Made by a program: the position numbers and the translations under genes. From contig NZ_AP021861.1 in the NCBI RefSeq assembly GCF_009177095.1, positions 682,001 to 746,000 on the forward strand: a DNA stretch of 64,000 bases, written 5' to 3'. The notes beneath the pieces were generated by a model. It was not told where the DNA came from, did no database searches, and worked only from the letters and a program-made list of their open reading frames with translations. Source of the stretch: Lacipirellula parvula. GTDB taxonomy: Bacteria; Planctomycetota; Planctomycetia; Pirellulales; Lacipirellulaceae. Below, one piece after another: positions 44,104-52,612 of this stretch (positions are counted from its first letter, which is position 1; every line of letters begins with the position of its first letter).

Positions 44104-44328
44104 CTAGCGCGTAAAATCATCGGGCCGCAACGCCACGCGCTCGCTCGACTCCGCCGCAGCGCCATCGCGCTCGTCGCTGGAGTTCGACTCGGGCAGTTCG
44201 TCCTTGCCTTCAAACTTAGCGACGACGTGGATGCCGGTCATCTGGTGATCGACGGCAATCTCCGCCGTCTTGCATCCGCTCAGATAACTGCAAGTGGTCG
44301 TCGTTGCTAGCAGTAGCCACGTACGCAT
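44104..44328 (-). CDS. Small lipoprotein
   Basis: 74 residues. The N-terminus MRTWLLLATTTTCSYLSGC ends in a lipobox with Cys19. The mature part is short and acidic with no recognised domain. AAAGGAGGGG lies right before the ATG and is one of the best ribosome-binding sites here, which argues that the gene is real. It ends shortly after the Rrf2 gene, convergent to it. Function unknown. Confidence 0.7.
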   Translation of the reverse strand: MRTWLLLATTTTCSYLSGCKTAEIAVDHQMTGIHVVAKFEGKDELPESNSSDERDGAAAESSERVALRPDDFTR

Positions 44329-44560
44329 GGCTCCCCTCCTTTGCTGGCACAGCCCGTCTGGGCTGGCGAAACGGAGTGATGCACGTCGCGTGCCGTGTAG
44401 CGGATATTGTTGTCCGCCAATGGTTTCCTGCCGAGGGAGGCTGTGTTTCGCCTTTAGGAGACGCGCAGCGATGCTCGCAGAACTCTCACGACGTGCGCCA
44501 ACCGTCCAATCGCCGGGGATTTCCGTAAAAATCGTCCCCGATCGATGAAAGATTAAAGTG

Positions 44561-44591
44561 AGCGCCGCTCGTCTGCCGACGAGCCGGCGCT
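44561..44591 (-). terminator. Possible terminator hairpin
   Basis: AGCGCCG-CTCGTC pairs with GACGAG-CGGCGCT across a 4-base loop with one bulged base. On the minus strand it overlaps the stop codon of the gene ending at 44590, and a weak T-rich stretch (CTTTAATCTTTC) follows. Confidence 0.45.
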
Positions 44592-44985
44592 ACTTCTTCG
44601 CTTTGGCTTCGAGCCGTTTCTCGCGTCGCTGCAACTCGCGTCGCGCCTGCTTCGCGAACGAACGATCTAGCCGCGCCAGCCGCATGCGGCGAACGTCGAG
44701 CACCTTCCCCTCTCGCTGCGGCGTCTTCACCAAGACGAACGGCAGGCAAATGCTGACCACTTCCAACGGCTCCGCTTCGTCGCACGGCACGCTGCGGATG
44801 CGCACGAGTTCGTCGCGCGGGTGGAGCGCATCGTCATCGTCCCAGTACCACGACGGCCACTCGCTCACGACGTGTAGCGCCGTCACGTAATCGCCACGGC
44901 GGATTTCTTCCGGCGCGAGCGACTTCGCTAGCGAGGCGGCGCCACGCGTCGTCGAGGTGTCAGCGGTATCGGAACAACGGCCCAT
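44590..44985 (-). CDS. Conserved hypothetical protein
   Basis: 131 residues, soluble. The middle (GDYVTALHVVSEWPSWYWDDD ... VVSICLPFVLVKTPQREGKVLDVRRMRLARLD) looks like a compact beta-rich domain, and the last 30 residues form a basic helix (RSFAKQARRELQRREKRLEAKAKK). The style resembles small planctomycete proteins of unknown role. No signal peptide. It lies between the small lipoprotein gene and nrdB. Confidence 0.7.
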   Translation of the reverse strand: MGRCSDTADTSTTRGAASLAKSLAPEEIRRGDYVTALHVVSEWPSWYWDDDDALHPRDELVRIRSVPCDEAEPLEVVSICLPFVLVKTPQREGKVLDVRRMRLARLDRSFAKQARRELQRREKRLEAKAKK

Positions 44986-45065
44986 GCCGAGCAGACAGCC
45001 GGCGCACCGCGAAAGTTCGCGGCGCCCCGCCGGCTTTTACTCGAAGGGCGCTAGCACGATCCTGT

Positions 45066-46130
45066 TTAATCCCAACTTAGCGTCGACGCACTCTGGTACT
45101 CCGTCACGCGCGTCTCGAAAAAATTCTTCTCCTTCGCTAGGTCCATCGTCTCGCTCATCCAAGGGAATGGATTAGACGACCCATACTGTGGCGCGAGGCC
45201 GATCCGTTCCAAACGACGATCGGCAATGAACTGCACGTAGTCGCGGAACAGATCGCCGTTGAGCCCCAGAATGCCCCGCGGCAGCACGTCGTGGGCATAG
45301 GCAATTTCCAGTTCCACGGCGAGGCGTACGCGCTCGATCATCGCCTCCTGAAATTCCGGCGTCCACAGCTCGGGGTTCTCGTAGCGGATCCCGTTGATGA
45401 GATCGATGCCGAAGTTCAGGTGAATCGACTCGTCGCGCAAGATGTACTGAAACTGCTCGCCGATGCCGGTCATCAGGTTCCGGCGATGGAACGACAGCAC
45501 CATCACGAAGCCTGTGTAGAAGAAGATCCCCTCCATGATCAGGTAGTAGCCGATCAGGTTCTTCAGAAACGCTTGCGCCCCTTCGAACGTATCGGTCGTG
45601 AAGTCGGGGCTGAGAATCTCTGCCGTCAGCTCCATTTCTAGCTCGTCCTTGCGGGCGATCGACGGCACCTCGTGGTACATGTTGAAGACTTCGCCCTCGT
45701 TGAGCCCAAGGCTTTCGACAATGTAGAGGAACGTGTGCGAGTGCACCGCCTCTTCAAACGCCTGCCGCAGCAGATACTGCCGGCACTCGGCGTTGGTCAC
45801 GTGACGGAAGATCGCCAGCACTAGGTTGTTGCCAACCAAGCTCTCGGCCGTCGAGAAGAAACCGAGGTTGCGGAGGATCACGCGGCGTTCATCGTCGGTC
45901 AGCTTGCTCGACTTCCACGTTTCGATGTCTTTGTGCATCGGCACTTCGGTCGGCATCCAGTGGTTCGCGCACCCGTTGAGGTAGTGTTCCCACGCCCAGC
46001 GGTACTTCAGCGGCATCAGCTGGTTGACGTCGACTTCGTTGCAGTTGATCAGCCGCTTCGCACGGGCGTCGACGCGGCCAGTGGCTGGAGCAGCGGGGAG
46101 AGAGTTCGGGGCATCGGCAGTCAGAAACAT
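45066..46130 (-). CDS. nrdB: Ribonucleotide reductase beta subunit, class Ic type
   Basis: 354 residues. It carries the metal cofactor that generates the radical for ribonucleotide reduction. Metal ligands are Glu96 (FSTAESLVG), Glu127 and His130 ([11 protein letters not shown]), and later Glu and His in MEGIFFYTG and [11 protein letters not shown]. The residue where class Ia enzymes have the radical Tyr is Phe134 (HTFLYIVE), and the first ligand is Glu rather than Asp. This is the pattern of the Chlamydia trachomatis class Ic enzyme with an Mn/Fe cofactor. Sequence similarity to Chlamydia NrdB is also high in the regions I can recall, such as [23 protein letters not shown]. nrdA is directly upstream, 69 bases away, so both share the riboswitch-controlled transcript. 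Confidence 0.93.
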   Translation of the reverse strand: MFLTADAPNSLPAAPATGRVDARAKRLINCNEVDVNQLMPLKYRWAWEHYLNGCANHWMPTEVPMHKDIETWKSSKLTDDERRVILRNLGFFSTAESLVGNNLVLAIFRHVTNAECRQYLLRQAFEEAVHSHTFLYIVESLGLNEGEVFNMYHEVPSIARKDELEMELTAEILSPDFTTDTFEGAQAFLKNLIGYYLIMEGIFFYTGFVMVLSFHRRNLMTGIGEQFQYILRDESIHLNFGIDLINGIRYENPELWTPEFQEAMIERVRLAVELEIAYAHDVLPRGILGLNGDLFRDYVQFIADRRLERIGLAPQYGSSNPFPWMSETMDLAKEKNFFETRVTEYQSASTLSWD

Positions 46131-46199
46131 ATCGAGAATCGCTTTCGCTGATAATTTTTGAAGTATGTGATGGAGCGGAACTGGAAGTCGCCAGCCCGT

Positions 46200-49013
46200 T
46201 TACTGGCAGGCTTCGCACGTCGGATCGTCGAGGCTGCACGCCGCCGTGGCGACCGGCTCGCTCTCACGGTGAATCTCGACGTCGCTCGAAGCGCTCCGGT
46301 TCTTCATCCACTTCGGCTGCACGCCGAACCGATTGACGTCGAGCGTCGACTTTTCGACCTGCGTTGCCGCGAGCGTCCGCAGGTAGTAGGTCGTCTTGAG
46401 CCCCAGCTCCCACGCCAACTGGTACATGTCGTGCATCTTGCGGCCGCTCGGTTCGGAGAGATATAGGTTGAGCGACTGCCCTTGGTCGATCCACTTCTGC
46501 CGCCGAGCGGCGCACGCGATGAGCCACTTCGGCGCCACTTCAAACGCCGTGAGGAATCGTTGCCGCAGTTCGAGCGGAATCCGGCCGATGTTCTGCAGCT
46601 GGCCATCGTGGTACTTCAGTTCGTCGAGCATCGCCCCATCCCACAGGCCGCGGCGCTTGAGCTCCGCCACCAGCGGCTCGCTCACTTGCGTGAACTCGCC
46701 CGAGAGGTTGCTCTTCGCGTAGAGGTGCTTGTACGCCGGCTCGATCGATTGCGAGACGCCAATGATCGTCGAGATCGTCGCCGTCGGCGCGATCGCCAGC
46801 ACGTTGCTGTTCCGCATGCCGTGCGCCGCGATCGACGCGCGGACCGGCGACCAATCGAACCACCCCGCGCGGTCGATCGGAATCGGCACGTCCCGCGCTT
46901 CTTCGAGCAGTTGCAACGTATCAATCGGCAGCAGCCCGCGATCCCACTTCGAACCAGGGTAACTCTGGTAGGCGCCTCGCTCCGCCGCGAGTTGCGACGA
47001 CGCGAGCAGTGCGTAGTACGAGATTGCCTCCATGCTTCGGTCGGCAAAGGCCACCGCGTCGTCGCTGGCGTAGCTCAGCCCGAGCGCGTAGAGGGCGTCC
47101 TGAAAACCCATCAGCCCCAGCCCCACCGGGCGATGCCGCTGGTTCGAGTTGGCCGCCTCAGGCGTCGGGTAAAAGTTGACGTCGATCACGTTGTCGAGCA
47201 TCCGCACCGCGACGGTGACGGTCGCTTCGAGCTTCGCCAGATCGAGCGCCCCGTCAACGATGTGCGCTGCCAAGTTGACCGACCCGAGGTTGCACACGGC
47301 CGTTTCGTCGGCCGAGGTGTTCAGCAAAATTTCCGTGCAGAGGTTGCTGCTATGCACCACGCCCACATGGTCTTGCGGTGAGCGGATGTTCGACGGATCT
47401 TTGAATGTGATCCAAGGGTGCCCCGTTTCGAACAGCCGCGTCAGCATCTTGCGCCACAAGTCGGCGGCGGGGACGCGGCGGAAGAGTTCGATCTCCCCCT
47501 CGTCGGTCATCCGCTCGTACTGCTCGTAGCGAGCTTCGAACTCGCGGCCGTACAAATCGTGCAGGTCGCTCACTTCGTTGGGGCTGAAGAGCGTCCAATC
47601 GGCCTTCTGCCGCACGCGCTTCATGAACAGGTCGGGAATCCAGTTGGCCGTGTGCATGTCGTGCGTGCGGCGGCGATCGTCGCCGGTGTTCTTCCGCAAT
47701 TCGAGGAACTCCTCGACGTCGAGATGCCACGTCTCAAGATAGCTGCAGACGGCGCCCTTCCGCTTGCCGCCTTGGTTCACTGCCACCGCGGCGTCGTTCA
47801 CCACCTTCAGGAACGGAATCACCCCCTGGCTGCGGCCGTTCGTGCCGCGGATGTGGGAGTTGGTGGCGCGAATGTTCGTCCAGTCGTTCCCGAGCCCGCC
47901 GGCCCATTTTGATAGCAGCGCGTTGTCGGACACCACTTTGAAGATATGTCCCAGATCGTCGCTTACGGTGCTGAGGTAGCACGAGCTCAGCTGCGGATGC
48001 GGCGTGCCGGCGTTGAACAACGTCGGCGTTGCTGAAGTAAACCGGAACGTCGACAGAATCTCGTAGAACTCGATCGCCCGCTCTTCGCGGGCCGCTTCCC
48101 GCAGCGCGACGCCCATCGCCACCCGCATCCAAAAGTACTGCGGCGTTTCGATCCGCCGGCCGTTCACGTGGAGCAAGTAGCGGTCGTAGATCGCCTGCAG
48201 GCCGAGGTAATGGAACTGCGCGTCCCGCTCCGGCTTCATCGCCGCGGCGAGTTTTTCTATATCGAACTCGCGCAGCTCCGCCGACAGCCGTCCGGCACGA
48301 ATGCCGTCGATGATGTAGTGCTCGAACTGATGCTGGTGGAGCCGGTCGAGCGATCGCGCATCGGGCGTTTCGCCGAGCGCTTCCTGGTAGATAACGTTGC
48401 GCATCAGCCGCGAGGTGACGACGTCGTAGGCTGGATCGCGTTCAATCCGCGAGCGTGCGGCCAGAATCTGCGCCCGGTAAATCTCGTTGATCGAGATCCC
48501 GTCGAAGACCGATCGCAGCACCTCGTCGACAAGTTCGTCGACGTCGACCACCGCTTCCCAGCCGGCCGCCGCTTCGGCGAGCCGCTTGCGAATCCGCCGC
48601 GCATCGAACGGCACGCGGCTGCCGTCGGCGAGCGTCACCTGCACGGTCGGCGGCGCCTGAATGATCGCTTCGCCCCGAATCGCTCTCATTTTGGCGTGTT
48701 CGGCGCGGTAGATGATGTACCGCCGCGCGACGCGATAATGCCCGCGGGCCATCAGCTCCATCTCGACGATGTCTTGAATCCGCTCGACGCTGACCCCTTC
48801 GCCCTGATTCACCAGCGGCGAGACGTCGTCGGAGACCGACTGCAGCACGCCCGCCACGTCGGCGGCCACGTCGTCGTCGAGCGGCGCACTGGCGGCGATG
48901 TTCAGTTCCGCGCGAAACGCATTGGCGATCGCGCCGCGGATGCGGTCGAGTTCAAACGGAACGTGACGACCGTCGCGTTTGCGGACAATCCATTCGTGGG
49001 GGGCGCACAGCAT
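46200..49013 (-). CDS. nrdA: Ribonucleotide reductase alpha subunit, class I
   Basis: About 937 residues. Two ATP-cone-like modules lie at the N-terminus ([21 protein letters not shown] ... [14 protein letters not shown]; then [20 protein letters not shown]). The catalytic barrel has NLCTEI (Asn-Cys-Glu triad), CNLGSVNLA and [16 protein letters not shown]. The C-terminus has the redox pair CEAC. It reduces ribonucleoside diphosphates to deoxy forms with the NrdB radical. Two ATP-cones and the length match the Chlamydia-type enzyme. The start is ATG 49013, with AGAGGAG just upstream; the frame runs on to 49070 but that part lacks similarity. A cobalamin riboswitch lies 260 bases further upstream. 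Confidence 0.94.
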   Translation of the reverse strand: MLCAPHEWIVRKRDGRHVPFELDRIRGAIANAFRAELNIAASAPLDDDVAADVAGVLQSVSDDVSPLVNQGEGVSVERIQDIVEMELMARGHYRVARRYIIYRAEHAKMRAIRGEAIIQAPPTVQVTLADGSRVPFDARRIRKRLAEAAAGWEAVVDVDELVDEVLRSVFDGISINEIYRAQILAARSRIERDPAYDVVTSRLMRNVIYQEALGETPDARSLDRLHQHQFEHYIIDGIRAGRLSAELREFDIEKLAAAMKPERDAQFHYLGLQAIYDRYLLHVNGRRIETPQYFWMRVAMGVALREAAREERAIEFYEILSTFRFTSATPTLFNAGTPHPQLSSCYLSTVSDDLGHIFKVVSDNALLSKWAGGLGNDWTNIRATNSHIRGTNGRSQGVIPFLKVVNDAAVAVNQGGKRKGAVCSYLETWHLDVEEFLELRKNTGDDRRRTHDMHTANWIPDLFMKRVRQKADWTLFSPNEVSDLHDLYGREFEARYEQYERMTDEGEIELFRRVPAADLWRKMLTRLFETGHPWITFKDPSNIRSPQDHVGVVHSSNLCTEILLNTSADETAVCNLGSVNLAAHIVDGALDLAKLEATVTVAVRMLDNVIDVNFYPTPEAANSNQRHRPVGLGLMGFQDALYALGLSYASDDAVAFADRSMEAISYYALLASSQLAAERGAYQSYPGSKWDRGLLPIDTLQLLEEARDVPIPIDRAGWFDWSPVRASIAAHGMRNSNVLAIAPTATISTIIGVSQSIEPAYKHLYAKSNLSGEFTQVSEPLVAELKRRGLWDGAMLDELKYHDGQLQNIGRIPLELRQRFLTAFEVAPKWLIACAARRQKWIDQGQSLNLYLSEPSGRKMHDMYQLAWELGLKTTYYLRTLAATQVEKSTLDVNRFGVQPKWMKNRSASSDVEIHRESEPVATAACSLDDPTCEACQ

Positions 49014-49048
49014 GAGAGTGACTCCTCTCCCTATCGACCCGATAGGGG
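49014..49048 (-). promoter_or_regulatory. Two small hairpins over the nrdA ribosome-binding site
   Basis: On the minus strand CCCTATCG pairs with CGATAGGG (49029-49047), and right after it GAGAG pairs with CTCTC (49014-49029) around the GGAG ribosome-binding site, with the ATG next. The second stem could hide the ribosome-binding site and so be the output part of the upstream riboswitch. The link is inferred. Confidence 0.35.
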
Positions 49049-49274
49049 ACAGCGGGTTTCCCGGAACCAAACCGGTGAACGCCGATCGAGGAATCGTGCG
49101 AGAGTGCAGTCGCGAGAGTGCCAGCGCTCAACGGCGAGCGGAAGCCAGCGAGTAATGACTGCGCGCAGCAGAATATCAACATCCTCGACCGTCCTTTCCC
49201 GAGAAGGTTCGGTAGACAAGCGGCCCAGTCCGATGACATCCGGTCATCGCAATCCTGTAATTCTGAACCGCTCA

Positions 49275-49475
49275 GTCGCTGGCAGGTCTTCGGACTTGCG
49301 GACTGGCCGGCGGGCCTCGAAAGGTCCTCCGGCACCTACTAGCCGTCGCTTCCCAGCCCTTGCGAGCCAGTGCTTAATGACGGCGTTCGTTTCCGCTTAC
49401 CGCTGCGGGGCAGCCCTGGATTTGCACCAGGTTCCCTCTTGTCGCGACCACAATCGCTTGTGGTCGACCAGCAAC
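49275..49475 (-). promoter_or_regulatory. Cobalamin (B12) riboswitch ahead of nrdAB
   Basis: Read on the minus strand, the core has AGGGAACCTGGTGCAAATCC, then GCTGCCCCGCAGCGGTAAGCGG, then GCACTGG, GGGAAGCGACGGCTAGTAGG and AGACCTGCC. These are the conserved B12-box parts in the right order. Outer stem P1 is formed by GUUGCUGG (49468-49475) and CCAGCGAC (49275-49282), and a perfect 8-bp hairpin (GACCACAA/TTGTGGTC, 49447-49466) fits P2. Adenosylcobalamin binding would turn off nrdAB when B12 is plentiful, as known for class I RNR genes in Streptomyces coelicolor. This implies a B12-dependent class II enzyme elsewhere in the genome. Confidence 0.9.
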
Positions 49476-49627
49476 GGGCGTCAACATACTGCGGGTCGGG
49501 AGCGATGTCCAGCGTGTTCGGGGAGAAGTTTTTTGAGCTTGGTTTTAAGCTCTGCGAACAACCGAGCGACTCTTTCGATCACGCTGACTGCGCGCCGTTG
49601 ACCGGTGACGCACATGCGCTGGTCTCG

Positions 49628-49999
49628 CTACTTCGCCTTCCCTGCGTTCAACTTCACCGCCGCGCGGATGAGCGCCTTGAACGGGGTCGCCTTCACTTTG
49701 TCTCCTTCAAAAAAATCGATCGCCCGTCGCGCGTTGCCGTCGAGGCTCGAATTAAACAGACCGCTCGGATCGGGGAGCGCCGCCCCCTTGGCGAACGTCA
49801 CCTTCACTTTGTCTTTGTACGTCTCGCCGGTGCAGAGAATCCCGCCTTGCGACCAAGTCGGCACGCCCGCGGGGTTCGACGGCTTCCGCCATTTTACTTC
49901 TTCGACCGCATCGGGCGCGGCTTGCGCGATGAGCTCGCGAATCCGTTCGAGCGTTTCAGTTCGCCAATCGTCGAGATTATCGGATGCTTTACTCGCCAT
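49628..49999 (-). CDS. DUF1801 domain protein (first of two)
   Basis: 123 residues. Family features are WRTETLERIRELIAQAAPDAVEEVKWRKPS, GGILCTGETYKDKVKVTFAKGAALPDPSGLF and the C-terminal IDFFEGDKVKATPFKALIRAAV. DUF1801 proteins (YdhG type) have no proven role. The CGGAGAAATC before the ATG is a good ribosome-binding site. The neighbour at 50020-50484 has the same domain, but the two differ widely and are not recent copies. Confidence 0.85.
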   Translation of the reverse strand: MASKASDNLDDWRTETLERIRELIAQAAPDAVEEVKWRKPSNPAGVPTWSQGGILCTGETYKDKVKVTFAKGAALPDPSGLFNSSLDGNARRAIDFFEGDKVKATPFKALIRAAVKLNAGKAK

Positions 50000-50019
50000 A
50001 TGATTTCTCCGTGGATTGA

Positions 50020-50484
50020 TTACATCCGCTCCAGTGGCAACTTACTCGCCTGCTTCACCCACTTGGCGAACTGCGCTTCATCAAGCTCGTCGTCCTCGTG
50101 GATATCTAGATACCGCACCTCCTTCTGCTTCGACTCGCCCGGCGGCAGCGGCCGCAGCGCGGCGCCTTTGAAGAACGCGACTTTCACGTACTTCGCGAAG
50201 CAGTGGAAGCTGAGGAACCACCCTTCCCCGTCGCGGCCATAGAACGGCGAGTTCCACTTCACCGCCTTCGCCACGTCGGGCAGCGTCCGCGTGATGATCG
50301 CATCGAGCCGTTCGCCGAGCTCGCGCTTCCACTCTGGCATTGCCGCGATGTAGGCCTGCACCGGTTCGTCGCCGTAGCCCTTGGCGATTTGAGGATTACC
50401 GCCGGAGAGGAGCTTTGGTTTTGTGGCGGCAGGCTTCGCACTGGCACGCTTGGGCGCGGGCTTCTTTGGCGTTTTCTTGGCCAT
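50020..50484 (-). CDS. DUF1801 domain protein (second), with basic N-terminal tail
   Basis: 154 residues. The first 30 residues form a Lys/Pro/Ala-rich basic tail (KKTPKKPAPKRASAKPAATKPK), as on some nucleic-acid-associated proteins. The rest is DUF1801: VQAYIAAMPEWKRELGERLDAIITRTLPDVAKAVKWNSPFYG, then GWFLSFHCFAKYVKVAFFKGAALRP. The gene ends 20 bases before the first DUF1801 gene, so the two form an operon. Role unknown. Confidence 0.84.
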   Translation of the reverse strand: MAKKTPKKPAPKRASAKPAATKPKLLSGGNPQIAKGYGDEPVQAYIAAMPEWKRELGERLDAIITRTLPDVAKAVKWNSPFYGRDGEGWFLSFHCFAKYVKVAFFKGAALRPLPPGESKQKEVRYLDIHEDDELDEAQFAKWVKQASKLPLERM

Positions 50485-50530
50485 GCGATTTTCTCTCTGT
50501 CACGCTAGGTAGATCGATCTCGCCTGATTG

Positions 50531-50755
50531 CTAGGCGCCAGCCGCGCTGGTCGAACCGCGGGAAAGCAATCGCCGCACGACATGGCCCTTCCACATCCAC
50601 AGTCCCGACAGGACGAGGAGCGGCAGGAAGACGTATCTCGTCGCGGGGGCGTAGTTGGGAATCTCTTCGAACGGGCTGTAGACGTAGCCGATAATCGGCA
50701 CGCTGAAAACGATGTGGATCCAGCGGAGGATCGTCCGCTTCGTGCTTTGGGTCAT
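50531..50755 (-). CDS. Small membrane protein, third gene of the ArsR operon
   Basis: About 74 residues, starting MTQSTKRTILRWIHIVFSVP. Two hydrophobic helices (WIHIVFSVPIIGYVY and YVFLPLLVLSGLWMW) flank a short polar loop with Pro and Glu. No family named. It overlaps the preceding SRPBCC gene by four bases (ATGA), showing translational coupling. Longer readings of the frame would add an Arg-rich N-terminus that looks accidental. Confidence 0.78.
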   Translation of the reverse strand: MTQSTKRTILRWIHIVFSVPIIGYVYSPFEEIPNYAPATRYVFLPLLVLSGLWMWKGHVVRRLLSRGSTSAAGA

Positions 50756-51207
50756 GTGGATGATCCTTCGGAGGTTTGGCTGTCGGTGTTCGTGAGGATG
50801 GCGACGAGCTGCTTGAGCATCTTCGCCCACCCGTACTCGGCGCCCTTGAATGCTTGCTCGCCCCATGGCGCCGCGAGGTCGAAGCCAGCGTGTTCGAGCC
50901 GCAGTCGCGTCCCCGCGCCTTCTTCTTCAAGCTCGAAGGAGACGCGGGTGTCGACCAGTCCGCCGGCGGTCCACGAAAACGCGAGCCGGCGGGGAGGTTC
51001 GCACTCCAGTACGGTGCAGCGAACAGTGAGCCCGTCGAAATTCGCCTGGGGATTGGGCGGTACTTCGAACGTAAACTGCCGGCCGACTTGCGGTGCGAAG
51101 TCGTTGGGGAACATCCACTCGGCAAGCGTGGCGCTGTCGGTGACGGCCTGCCAGACCTCTTCGCGCGACTGTGGAATCAGGATTTCTTTGCGAATCATAC
51201 GGCTCAT
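50752..51207 (-). CDS. SRPBCC / AHSA1-type START-like protein
   Basis: 151 residues. MIRKEILIPQSREEVWQAVTD, LAEWMFPNDFAPQVG, LVDTRVSFELEEEGAGTRLRLEHAGF and the last helix EYGWAKMLKQLVAIL match the activator-of-Hsp90-like/START fold, which holds a hydrophobic ligand. It is paired with an ArsR regulator by an ATGA overlap upstream, a very common arrangement for this family. Ligand unknown. ATG 51207 is chosen since the overlap and domain start agree. Confidence 0.88.
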   Translation of the reverse strand: MSRMIRKEILIPQSREEVWQAVTDSATLAEWMFPNDFAPQVGRQFTFEVPPNPQANFDGLTVRCTVLECEPPRRLAFSWTAGGLVDTRVSFELEEEGAGTRLRLEHAGFDLAAPWGEQAFKGAEYGWAKMLKQLVAILTNTDSQTSEGSST

Positions 51208-51539
51208 TGTTTGCCCTTCTTCTTCGCGAGCACATTCTGCAGCTTCTGCAGACGATCGTCCCAAAACCGCTCGTAGAGCGCGAGCCAATCTCGCACGGGG
51301 GCGAGACGCTCAGGAATGAAGTGATAGCGGCGTTCGCGTCCGTGCCGCTCCTCGGTCACGAGGCCCGCGTCGAGCAAGATGCGGAGGTGCTGCGAGATCG
51401 CCGGGCGACTGATTTCGAAGTGCGACGCGATCGCACTGACGGATCGATCGGACTCTGCAAGCAGATCGAGAATGTGCCTTCTGGCGGGATGGCCGATGGC
51501 TCCGAAGACGTCGGCATCGGGGTTTCGCGTGCTCACCAT
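51204..51539 (-). CDS. ArsR family transcriptional regulator
   Basis: 111 residues. The winged helix is VFGAIGHPARRHILDLLAESDRSVSAIASHFEISRPAISQHLRILLDAGLVTEERHGRERRYHF. No metal-binding cysteines are visible, so it is of the type paired with SRPBCC proteins rather than a metal sensor. It probably represses its own operon (ArsR - SRPBCC - membrane protein). A basic C-terminal tail (LAKKKGKQ) ends the protein. The ATG at 51539 lies right before the domain. Confidence 0.88.
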   Translation of the reverse strand: MVSTRNPDADVFGAIGHPARRHILDLLAESDRSVSAIASHFEISRPAISQHLRILLDAGLVTEERHGRERRYHFIPERLAPVRDWLALYERFWDDRLQKLQNVLAKKKGKQ

Positions 51540-51734
51540 GCCGCCACTATAGGTAAGTGATTGCTTACGAGTCAAGCGGGCTGGTTGCGGGGCCAGCTTT
51601 TTTATATTGAAGAGGGGCGTGGTTCCTAGGGCGGAACTGTGTCACGCGGTTGGCTGCGGTCGCGCTGGCCGCGGCGATACGATGAATTGACTGGCGAGCC
51701 GAGAGCCACCGCTCGCAGCGACGGATGACGATGA

Positions 51735-52418
51735 ATGAGCGCTGAGACCTACTCCCCCGGACCGAGTCCCGACACCGTCCGCGCTCCGGACGGAACCTTG
51801 CTGACGGCCCCTGCCGATTGGTCGCTGCTGCCGCCGGGCGATGCGGCGCTGACCCGCCGCGTGAAGGCCGCGGGCGACCATTGGGTCGTCGCGGAGAAGC
51901 GGGGCCGCAAGATGTTCTCGCGCGGCGTCTGGGCGCCTGCGGCGACGATCGCGCGGATTCAAGCCGATCTCGAAACGGAGCGTTCGACCGAGAGCTTTGC
52001 GAAGCGGAAGGTGGCCGATGCTCAGCGACGGGAGAAAGTTCAGGCGGAATACGTCGAAGATTTTCATGGTGCGGTCGTCTCGTTTCTTGCGTTTCACTCG
52101 GCCCATGCGCCGCTTGCTCAGCGATTCGCCACTGCCGTCACCGAGCATGCCACGCCGGTCGGCAGCGGCACGGTGGCCCGCACGAAGCGGATTCCGATTG
52201 AGCGCCGCGCCGAAGCGGCGGTCATCGCCTGGATGCGGCACCAAACGACGGCGTACGATTCGATGAAGATCCCGCGCGAGAAAGGGAAGCGGCGCGAGGT
52301 ACGGCGGATGCTGGCGCAGCGGTCGAAAGAATTGCTTGAGCAATATCGCCGCGGCGTTGGCGCTGGCGGGCCTTGCCCGCTGCTGACGGCGCTGCAAGCC
52401 TCGCTCGCCGATCATTAG
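51735..52418 (+). CDS. DUF2293 domain protein
   Basis: 227 residues, soluble and basic in its second half. The C-terminal region (IPIERRAEAAVIAWMRHQTTAYDSMKIPREKGKRREVRRMLAQRSKELLEQY) is like DUF2293, known for a helical, Arg-rich segment. The N-terminal 90 residues include DWSLLPPGDAALTRRVKAAGDHWVVAEKRGRKMFSRGVWAP. No known activity. It stands alone on the plus strand between ArsR and mug. Confidence 0.8.
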   Translation: MSAETYSPGPSPDTVRAPDGTLLTAPADWSLLPPGDAALTRRVKAAGDHWVVAEKRGRKMFSRGVWAPAATIARIQADLETERSTESFAKRKVADAQRREKVQAEYVEDFHGAVVSFLAFHSAHAPLAQRFATAVTEHATPVGSGTVARTKRIPIERRAEAAVIAWMRHQTTAYDSMKIPREKGKRREVRRMLAQRSKELLEQYRRGVGAGGPCPLLTALQASLADH

Positions 52419-52467
52419 AGCCCTCCACGCTATCTATCGAAACAACTTTGCAACAACACTTTGAGGT

Positions 52468-52560
52468 CCCCTCCCCTTGAGGGGGAGGGTTAGGGAGGGG
52501 TGAAAGTAGCGGGTACCAGGGTTCCATCCCCCTCCCCAGCCCTCCCCTCCAGGGGGAGGG
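52468..52560. repeat. Inverted repeat of CCCTCCCC words
   Basis: The left arm (52468-52500, CCCTCCCCTTGAGGGGGAGG...) and right arm (52528-52560) are each palindromic and pair with each other. It lies between the convergent DUF2293 and mug genes, so it may end both. Similar CCCTCCC elements are common as dispersed repeats in bacteria. Confidence 0.65.
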
Positions 52561-52612
52561 AGCCACACGTTTCTTTAATCCGTAAAATCCGCACTCTCAT
52601 CGCTTCCAAGCC

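Larger units (their letters stand above)
49014..49627. other. Long leader and intergenic region of nrdAB
   Basis: 614 bases between nrdA and the next gene on the same strand. It holds the cobalamin riboswitch (49275-49475), a 7-bp hairpin (CGATGAC/GTCATCG, 49232-49250) and the small leader hairpins by nrdA. The promoter should lie between about 49476 and 49600. No NrdR-box pair was recognised. Confidence 0.6.

Noticed and set aside
49232-49250. CGATGAC/GTCATCG hairpin as the terminator of the B12 riboswitch
   Set aside because: No T-run follows on the minus strand, so there is no sign of intrinsic termination.
48168-49601. 477-codon plus-strand frame across nrdA and the riboswitch
   Set aside because: It runs opposite nrdA and then through a structured RNA element; no domain is seen.
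52468-52560. CCCTCCCC repeats as a CRISPR array
   Set aside because: Only two inverted arms, no regular direct repeats or spacers, and no cas genes nearby.
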